A stretch of DNA of 17,381 bases. Source: Monoraphidium neglectum (taxonomy: Eukaryota > Chlorophyta > Chlorophyceae > Sphaeropleales > Selenastraceae). Shown in pieces: positions 10,581 through 17,381 of this stretch (the first letter of the stretch is position 1; each line of letters begins with the position of its first letter). Made by a program: the position numbers and the translations under genes. The notes beneath the pieces are model-generated. The model saw only the letters and a program-made list of their open reading frames with translations. It was not told the origin of the DNA and made no database searches. The stretch lies in contig NW_014013107.1 in assembly GCF_000611645.1 (NCBI RefSeq), forward strand, positions 1 to 17,381, given 5' to 3'.

Positions 10581-13500
10581 TCATCGCCGCGTCACGCGTA
10601 CAGGCACGCCGCCCTTGGGGTGCACCGTGACAGACACCAGCATCTCCTCGGGCCCCCGACCCGCATACTCCAGCTTGAAGCGGCCGTACACCATTGCCAG
10701 GATCGTCTTGGCCTCCAGCATAGCGAAACGCGCCCCGATGCAGTCTGGGGTTGTCAGGACGAGCCGGGGGGATGAGCACGCAGCGGAATCGAGCAGGCGG
10801 GTGACGAGGATGGCAGGAAGTGTGGGGGCGCGGCTGGGGAAGAGAGGGAGAAACGTTCGTGCCCTTTGGTGTGGTGCATGCTGCACGGCAGCCCCCTGGC
10901 TGCCCCCACAACCTCTGTGTTGCGCAGCTTCCAGTCTTCTGTTAATTGATGGCTCCATGCAGGCTCGGCTGTTTGGTTTCCCCCCATCAGCACCAAAGGC
11001 TGCAGACCGCATCAATCCCCAAGCCAGCCGACAGCCCGTGCGATCGCGCGCAGCAAACAGGTAACTCACACCCCTACCTGCTCACACCCCTCCCGGCCAT
11101 GGGCGGCTGCTCGTTCAAATACATCCTGGGCTTTCCACAGTTGCGCGCTGCTCCCCTGGCACCCTGCTGGACTTCCTGGCTCCCTCAACCCCAGCCCCCA
11201 CCACCCTGACCGCCACCACCCACCGCGCGGTCCCCTGGAAAAGGGCATGTAGGAGTAGGGGTGCACCCCCTCAGCCGCGCCAGCGGGGTCCTCCCACCGC
11301 TCAGGCCGCCACTGGTCAGCATCAGGGCCCCAGGCGGCCGGGTCTGTGTGCTGCAGGTAGGGGCCCACCACGAGCACCTTGGGTTTGGAGGGTGGGGGGG
11401 TGAGGAGGTACGGGTGCGAGCAGAAAGCGAACATGGACGCCACCTGGGGGCGGCCGAGCGCGCTGCTGACGATCAAAGTGAAGCAGGCAGGGGCGGGGCG
11501 AAGTACGGCTGGGGGGGGCAGCGGCCAGGCTGGCGCAGGGTGTTGCTGGTCACGTGCCATGACTGGGCTCCGCTGGAAACCAGGGGTCAGTGGGGGGGTG
11601 CACGCTGGCACCTGCAGTAAGCGTGCACCCCCTCAGGCATGCACCCCCTGAACCCTGAACCCTGAAATCTACACCATGATAAAGGGCCACTGGCTCCCCG
11701 CCGCACCTTGCCGGAGGTGTCGTAGCCGCGCAGGCTGCTGCCCTCGGGGCCCCACCGCGCCAGCAAGCCGACTGGGAGCGAGGGGCGCAGCGGCAGGCAC
11801 AGCGCAGCTCAGCTGTGTTTAGGGCCAAGGCAAGCTGCGGCTGGCAAACGCACAGCGCAGCCACTTGACAGCAGCTCAGAGCTGACCGTCTATTCATAAC
11901 GCCCTATGCTCCTGAGCCGACCAGATAAGGTCGCAAGCCGCAATCAAACAGCACTCATATCAGGTCAACGCATGATTCAAACTCCAACCCCACCCACCCA
12001 CCAGGGGGCCTCAGTCTGAGCGTCTCCTTCAAGACACAGGTCATGTACCGCATCTCATTCAGCTGCTGCCAGCTGGGGCGCACCGCCGCAGCGGCGGCGC
12101 CGCCAGCATCGGCCCGAGGCGGCGGCCCCAGCACCGAAGCCACCTCCTCCGCCAGCTTCCTCTCGGCTTCCGGGTTTTGGCAGAGGTAGTTGACCGTCCA
12201 AGCCACCAAGGCCGCTGCATCAATGACAGATAGGTGGGGTGGTACAGAGTAGCGAAGCATGCACACGTGGGAAAACGAAGGCGGGCGTTTGTGCGTCACA
12301 AGACGCCGACGAGCGTCCTCTGAGGTGCGGTTCGTCAGCGTCTAGTTGAATGGAAGTGCTTGTGCGCGCAAGGAGGCTTTGGGCAATATTGCGATGTGCC
12401 ACAAGGCTGGCAAGTCGTCTGCGGAGGCAGGAAGTTCACAGTGCAGACCAAAACGAACACCGCAGTGCACGAAACACCATGTGCGCACCTGTGGTGTCAT
12501 GGCCGGCCGCGAAGAACGTCATCAGCTGGTCTCTCAGGGTGCCCACGTCGATGGTGCCGCCGCCCTGGCCGGCGCTGTACTGCACTGCAATATCCAGAAT
12601 GGTGCGGCCGCCGCCAGTGCCGCTCGGGCTGGCGCCCCTGCTGCTGCCGCCGCGCTGCTCGTCGTGCCCCTCACCCGCGTGCGCGGGGCAACCAGCGGGC
12701 GCCGCGGCCTCCACGGCGGCGTGCATCGGGCAGCCGCCGCCAGGGGACGGCGAGCCACTGCTGGTGGGGGTGCCGCTAGTGCTGGTGGTAGCGCTGTTAG
12801 AGCCGCCGAGTGCTGCCGCGTCCACGCCCATTGCCTTGAGGCGGCGGTGCAGGATCTCCATGATCAGTGCAGTGTACTCCTGGGTGGGAGAAAATGTTGG
12901 AGGGGGGTGCCAGTTCGAGGGGTTGATCGGGCTAGCCAGAGGGAAGAAATGCAAAGGTGGAATAATGTGGAGAGCGCAGGGTGTGATGAAAAGTATGTGG
13001 ATAGACGCGGCGCAGGTGGAGGTGGCTTCTGAATCAACCAATCCTGTTGATGCACCAATACATGGTGTTTTGGATTTATATAAACCGCTGCATCACTGTC
13101 AATTGCTGCAGCGCGCCAACCGCCTGCACAACCGCATGCAGAAGCTTCCTTCATGCCCTCAGCCTGCGCAAGACGGCATTGCCGCTCATCGCCGCGAGCG
13201 CGCACCCTGTTGAGCCGCTCTGTCTTGGCCTTGTTCCATGGCAGGTTCTTGGTCCAGTTGATGCTGGGGTTGTCCAGGAAGCTACGCAGGCAGGCCGGAA
13301 GGGGTACAGGCACAGGAAATCACTGATTAACATCGCGCGGCAGCATCTACAAATTTCACGCATAACCTCCGTCAGTCCACCCCCCACAAAGCCTTAGATT
13401 GCATGTTGCCGACGGATCGGATGCAATCCAGATACACACCATCCCGTGTCAGCCATCCCGCGGCGGGCTCACTGGGTGACGTGGCGTCCAAGGTTGGAGA

Positions 13501-14566
13501 AGGCCGCGTACAGCGGGTGGGTCAGCCCTGCCTCTCCGAGGAAAAGGGCCTCCTCGCCAAAGCCCACCTTCAGGATCACCTCCAGGGTCTGGTTACAAGG
13601 GGGGGGGGGGAGGTGAAATGCTTGGTGTCCGAGCCTTTGGGGCTCCAGTCTTTGGGGCTCCAGTCTTTGACGATTAATGAGGTGCACGCGAAGCGTGTTG
13701 TGTTGCTCCCAGTGTGGTGGGCTCTGTCATGGCGAATTGACGTGCAGCGCAAACACCATCTGTCAATTGTACAGATCCAACAAAAGCTCTGCAGCAGCGG
13801 CTCGACACCTAGCCGCAACCGCGGCCCTGCCCCGCACCCACCAGCAGGATGGCGAGCTGGTGCATCATCACCACGCCCGCCTGCGCGCCCGCCGCCGCTT
13901 CTGGGGGCCGCCCCTCCGCCGTGGCGGCTGCGGCCGCGGCCTCCGCCTCGTCGGCTGCCGCCTCCAAACAGTCGACAAGATGCTGCAGTGGGGCATCGAG
14001 CGGGCAGGTGTGAAGGGGCGAACATGAGCGGCGCGAAGGGGGGAGGGGCGAGGAAGAGGGGAAATTGTGAACACAAGGTACCTTGCATGGGCTGCAAAAC
14101 AGCGGTGGTTGCCCAACCTGCAGCCACAGCGAGGCGGCTCATACAATGCGACGCAACTGGGGGGGCGACTGACAGCGACGTCTGCAATTGAGGGCAAAGT
14201 CTGTAGTCAACCGCAAAAATCACTGCCTCCAATCTCCCGGTGGCCAGCCAGACTGCACCCCATCTCCCACATCGCACACCCTGCCGCCCACCGCAACCGC
14301 CAGCCTGCAGTGCAGGCCGGACCGGCGCCCCCCCCCCCACACACAAACCTGCGTGCAGTCCACGAACTGGGGCACCGCCTCCCGCAGGAAGGCGCTGGCA
14401 AAGCCCGGGTTGAAGGCGTCGCGCTGGCCCTTCCAGACCGCGCCCTCTGTGAGCACCATGGACTGGGCGCCCAGGAGGGGCAGCAGGTCCATGTAGCGCG
14501 GGGACTTGGGGAGCTGCTGGATCTCGTAGACCTTTCGGGTTGGTGGTGTGTGTGTGAGTGTGTGCG

Positions 14567-14606
<40 letters not shown>

Positions 14607-15671
14607 TGTGCGTGTGTGTGCGTGCGTGTGTGTGTGTGTGTGCGTGTGTGTGTGCGCGTGCGAGTGTGTGTGTGTGTGTGCGCGCGTGCGTGTGTGTGTG
14701 CGTGTGTGTGCGTGTGTGTGTTTGTGTGCGTGTGCATGCGTATGTGCGTGTGTGTGAGAGAGAAAGAGAGCACGACGTATCAGTTGGTCTGTATGAAGGG
14801 ACCCTGGACCCAGGGGGTGGCGACAACTGCAAGACAGGGGGCCAACAAGGGAGCCAGACAGGACCGCACGGCCCGCGCATGCGTCTGGGGGTGATGCCAA
14901 GCAACATGGGGATATCTGTTCCAGGAATGGAACCCCGTGCCGATCGTGTGCACCGTCGCCTCGGGCTGACAGGGCAGCAGTACATCCGCGGGTGGGCCAC
15001 TCGGCCTCACCTCGCGTATCGCGTCTGGATCCGTGACAACCAGCACAGGCGGCCCCCCTGGCACCTGCCACTCCACGAAAGGCCCATACGCGCGTGCCCA
15101 GTCCTGCAGAATTGGGGAGAAGAGGTGTCGCGCGGCCGATTGAGGGTGGTGCGGTGTGGTGCGGTGCGGCCGAACAGGGTAGTTGGGGGAGGTGGTATGC
15201 TGCTATCTGCCCAGCTGCTCACGAACATCACATGGGCGCGACTCTGGATTGGTTTGCCCGTCATTTTCGGCGGCTGGCGGACAGCACCCCTTCAGCGGCG
15301 CGCTGAAACGCTGTGCCGTGCTGCCCCACCTGCAGAAGCGTCTCCAGGTTGCCGCCTGAGAAAAAGTGGGACGCCATCGCCGGCGCATGCATCAGCAGCG
15401 GCCACTCCGGCGGCCGCGGCGGCTGGAATAAGGGCGAGGCGGCGTCGCCGCCACCGCCGCCGCCGCTGCTTGCTGGGCCGCGGCTGCCTGCTGTGGTGGC
15501 AGCCTGGGCAGCCAACAGCACCCGGCGCTCGCGGCGACAGGGCGGGCAAGTCGGTCCAGCAGCTGCGCGCCGGGATCTGTACAAGAAAGTGGGTATGTGT
15601 GGATGTTGCACACAATGGTTCGCAGCTCGACATCTGCGCCGCTGCTCTGGGCTCGGCGGGGAAGGGCGCAT
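10581..15671 (-). CDS. Cytochrome P450 monooxygenase, 11-exon model with uncertain 5' end
   Basis: Heme-thiolate monooxygenase; substrate unknown. Well-supported exons: 15103-15011, 14531-14349, 13982-13842, 13588-13473, 13281-13206, 12879-12489, 12214-12002, 11771-11707, 11377-11224 and 10744-10581 (TGA). Phases agree and give 531 residues. A first exon ending at 15330 (NLETLLQ) joins in frame to [17 protein letters not shown]. Motifs in order: C-helix [26 protein letters not shown] across an exon join; I-helix [16 protein letters not shown]-helix [13 protein letters not shown] (ExxR); QWRPERWED; and heme loop [20 protein letters not shown], whose Cys codon is 10742-10740. A start at ATG 15671 would give about 645 aa, but an acceptor-like TTTCTTGTACAG ending at 15595 suggests a further upstream exon. 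An internal Met at 15392 is also possible. No obvious N-terminal membrane anchor is seen. Looks like a class II eukaryotic P450 of uncertain CYP family. Confidence 0.9.
11646..11666. repeat. Three tandem CCCTGAA heptamers in a P450 intron
   Basis: Three exact copies of CCCTGAA sit in the intron 11378-11706. The unit differs by one base from the plant and algal telomere heptamer CCCTAAA, but three copies are too few to call an interstitial telomere. Confidence 0.8.
12676..12810 (-). other. Gly/Ser/Ala/Pro-rich insertion with two Cys-Pro-x-His motifs inside the P450
   Basis: Within the 391-nt exon 12879-12489, between the helix ending [13 protein letters not shown] and the I-helix, the protein contains about 70 low-complexity residues rich in Gly, Ser, Thr, Ala and Pro. 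They include CPMHA (codons 12732-12718) and CPAHA (codons 12690-12676). The reading frame is continuous through both, and the flanks are normal P450 helices. Typical P450s have a short G-H-I linker here, so this is an extra surface segment. Its role is unknown. Confidence 0.75.
13599..13610. repeat. Homopolymer G12 (C12 on the P450 sense strand)
   Basis: Twelve consecutive G on the plus strand. On the P450 sense strand this is a C12 run that serves as the pyrimidine tract for the acceptor at 13590-13589. It is followed in the sense direction by TTGTAACCAG, so a TGTAA pentamer lies almost on the splice site. Confidence 0.9.
13635..13671. repeat. Tandem 15-nt repeat, about 2.5 copies, in a P450 intron
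   Basis: The unit CTTTGGGGCTCCAGT occurs at 13635-13649 and 13650-13664, followed by a partial third copy. It lies in the intron 13589-13841 between two conserved P450 exons, so it is non-coding in the model. Confidence 0.9.
14543..14772. repeat. Long imperfect (TG)n tract ending in (GA)n, P450 intron
   Basis: About 215 nt of TG dinucleotides, interrupted by CG, TT, GA and CAT variants, followed by a short GA-rich run. It occupies nearly half of the 479-nt intron 14532-15010. On the P450 sense strand it is (CA)n and ends only about 10-15 nt before the acceptor CCCGAAAG/GTC, leaving that acceptor without a strong pyrimidine run. Confidence 0.97.
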
Positions 15672-15879
15672 GCGGGTGCATCAAAGCAGCACGAGCAGTA
15701 ACGTGTGGTGACGCTGTCGCGCGATGCTCGTTGGGCAAGCAGCAGGTGCGTGCGAGCTATCGACCACATAAGTACCTCCGTGAGCGTCCATGGCTGGCAT
15801 GGCTCCCTCCGGCGGGCCCGCTGCTGAGATGACGAGCATCCATCGTCGAGTTATAGCTCCTTCACGTCGCGCTGATGTA

Positions 15880-15899
15880 CTCAATTGGAAACAATTGAG
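15880..15899. repeat. Perfect 8-bp stem with GAAA tetraloop
   Basis: CTCAATTG, loop GAAA, CAATTGAG: an exact inverted repeat about 210 nt upstream of the provisional P450 start. Read as plus-strand RNA it has a GNRA loop. It could equally be a pair of protein-binding half-sites containing CAATTG. Confidence 0.7.
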
Positions 15900-16050
15900 A
15901 TGGATAACGAATGAGCTGTCATGCGTGTCTCACAAGAGCAGTCCGCGTGGCTGATTGCAGACGTGGGTGCTACGTAGTGCCACGAGTGGTGACATGCATG
16001 ACTCAACCCAGGCTTGCTACCACCATTTACGGAGGTTTATTGCGGATCGG

Positions 16051-16066
16051 CGTCGTTATAACGACG
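16051..16066. repeat. Perfect 16-bp palindrome CGTCGTTATAACGACG
   Basis: The 16 bases equal their own reverse complement, with no spacer and a TTATAA centre. It lies in the non-coding region upstream of the P450. Such a site could bind a dimeric regulator, but no known motif is recognised. Confidence 0.8.
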
Positions 16067-17290
16067 TTGTTGATGTGCAGTGGGCTCGAGACAGTTGGGC
16101 AGTTTTCCCCACTGCCTCTCACCTCCAGGCATGCGCCAGGCACCACCTCTCAACACATGTGACCAAGTCCTCCTGCACCATGGAGCGTGCAAGCCCTCAG
16201 CCGAATCTCAACAATGAGCAGATGGAAGGGGACACCCACTTACAAGTCTTCCACAGGATTGACGGTGGAGCGCAGCACATGCCGCCAACATTTGGAGATG
16301 CGGGTTTCCTTGCGCAAGTGCCTGAATTGCAAGCCCATGTTTCTCACACTCCGGGTTCACTCCCCTCATGAACAACCCATGATTGGTTGGACACCCAAGT
16401 CATCACGAGGGCAGAACACATATGCTTCACAGGATCTGGGCGAATTGCAGCACATGCAGCCGACAACTTGCTGCAGGTGCGGTTGGCGCAATGTGCACGA
16501 AAAAACCGATTTCCGACCGACAGGCGCACCCCGCCCCTCGGACCCAGATGACGGAAAATCATCGCCCTGGTGAACTTGCTGGTTTCATGGCTCCAGAGCA
16601 GCAGCAGAGGGGGGTTCGCCCTCTGCTCGCATCCCACTACCACCCTCATGGGAATCTTTCCTCCCCGGCAGCTCCCCGCTGCTCCCCCTCCCCCCACCCA
16701 CGCAAAGTCACGACCCTTTCCACCCCCATCCCTGCACTCCGTACCCCAAAAATTATGCATTGAGCACGTGCTGGTCGGGCTGCTTGTGTGCTGCGGCATT
16801 GAGGCAAACAGGTAGGCCTAAGGGCATTCCTACCTGAAGGTAGCGGCCATCAGGTGCGGTAACATCGCGAGCTCAGCGGAACAGTCAGTCCGACATAACA
16901 TGCTCGCTGCAGGCCGTTTGAGTGTAGGCATGGGGCTGTCAATTACTGTGAGCTGTCACTTACAGCACAGAGGGGAGCAAGACGAGTGGGGCATAGGCGC
17001 ATACGGGACGTGGCAAATGGCAAACATGAGATTTCGCCACAACAGTGGGAAACCTCTCGAGGCCATTATCACAGACAAGCAAAGGGGCAGCAGGCAGACA
17101 ACGCATGCATAAGAGGCCAGAAAATCATCCATTCAAAGGGAAGCCTTGTGGTCACCAGGCATCAATAATGTGGCGAGAACCCTGACAGCAAAACCCAAGC
17201 AATGATTAGGCCCTAGCCTGAAGTAGGGTTCAAAGAGCCCCGCCCCAGCCGCAGCGATCGGTGCATGCATGAGCAAAGCAGTCCCTGAAT

Positions 17291-17381
17291 TTATTCTAGA
17301 TGTATGTACACCTCGGGAATGGCGGGGTCTGCAGTGGCGGGCGATTCAGGCGCGGCCAACCGCCCATGCATAAACTCTGGC
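17291..17381 (-). CDS. Possible C-terminal fragment of an unrecognised protein, open at the right edge
   Basis: The minus strand has an open frame entering from the right edge and ending at TAA (17293-17291), with 29 residues ending PATADPAIPEVYIHLE. No family is recognised. The only support is the GC-rich composition, the protein-like ending, and a sense TGTAA pentamer about 330 nt downstream at 16964-16960 that could be its polyadenylation signal. It could easily be a chance frame. Confidence 0.2.
   Translation of the reverse strand, partial: PEFMHGRLAAPESPATADPAIPEVYIHLE

Larger units (their letters stand above)
15700..17290. other. Upstream region of the P450; no recognised gene
   Basis: About 1.6 kb 5' of the P450, visibly less GC-rich than the exons to its left. 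It may hold the P450 promoter, an undetected first exon (an ATG at 15834 opens a short frame with a GGAG/GTACTT donor candidate near 15775), and the 3' untranslated region of a neighbour to the right. Open frames are short and show no family motifs. Minus-strand TGTAA pentamers (TTACA on plus) occur at 16240-16244 and 16960-16964. A hairpin and a palindrome are listed separately. Confidence 0.45.

Noticed and set aside
11623..11636. GTGCACCCCCTCAG in a P450 intron, identical to part of the exon at 11261-11274
   Set aside because: Fourteen nt of C-rich identity is too short to claim duplication or a regulatory pair.
11646..11666. CCCTGAA x3 as an interstitial telomere
   Set aside because: Only three copies, and each differs from CCCTAAA. 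No telomere-associated context is visible.
13576..15000. A 474-codon open frame on the minus strand across P450 introns
   Set aside because: Much of it is a His/Thr run translated from the CA repeat, and it is out of frame with the conserved P450 exons.
14558..15832. A 424-codon plus-strand frame with Cys/Val repeats
   Set aside because: It is a translation of the TG microsatellite and lies antisense to well-supported P450 exons.
1..17381. tRNA or rRNA genes, CRISPR arrays, or complete transposons
   Set aside because: No cloverleaf-like B-box sequence, rRNA segment, spaced repeats, transposase motif or long terminal inverted repeats were found by eye on either strand.

Overview
The window looks like nuclear DNA of a unicellular green alga (Chlorophyta). 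It is GC-rich, its genes are split into many short exons (about 65-390 nt) by introns of about 190-580 nt with GTGAGT/GTGCGT-type donors, and long (TG)n, (CA)n and (TGTAA)n simple repeats lie in introns and spacers. All gene models were built by hand: homologous blocks were joined at GT/AG sites whose phases agree. No database search was possible.

Layout: (1) 1-2731, minus strand: the N-terminal 335 codons (7 exons, running off the left edge) of a patatin-type triacylglycerol lipase of the plant SDP1 / yeast TGL3-4-5 class, with a DUF3336-like region followed by the oxyanion loop and the GSSAG nucleophile elbow. (2) 2732-3881: divergent spacer holding both 5' regions. (3) 3882-7630, plus strand: a complete 7-exon, 526-residue histidine acid phosphatase (branch 2) with signal peptide and C-terminal membrane anchor. 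Its catalytic His-Asp motif reads His-Tyr. (4) 7631-10580: convergent spacer of about 2.9 kb with a (CA)19 tract and no recognisable gene. (5) 10581 to about 15671, minus strand: a cytochrome P450 with 10 well-supported exons plus a less certain 5' exon. It carries a long Gly/Ser/Ala-rich insertion with two Cys-Pro-x-His motifs before the I-helix. (6) 15700-17381: mostly non-coding upstream sequence with a perfect hairpin and a perfect palindrome, plus a weak candidate C-terminus of another minus-strand gene at the right edge.

The three genes belong to lipid mobilisation, secretory or lysosomal phosphate chemistry and oxidative metabolism. Nothing in the sequence shows that they act in one pathway. 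The lipase and phosphatase start codons face each other across about 1.15 kb, so shared regulation is possible. The most unusual points are the missing general-acid Asp in an otherwise intact phosphatase, an intronic array of 16 perfect copies of the algal polyadenylation pentamer TGTAA lying antisense to its host gene, and the Cys-Pro-x-His insertion in the P450.
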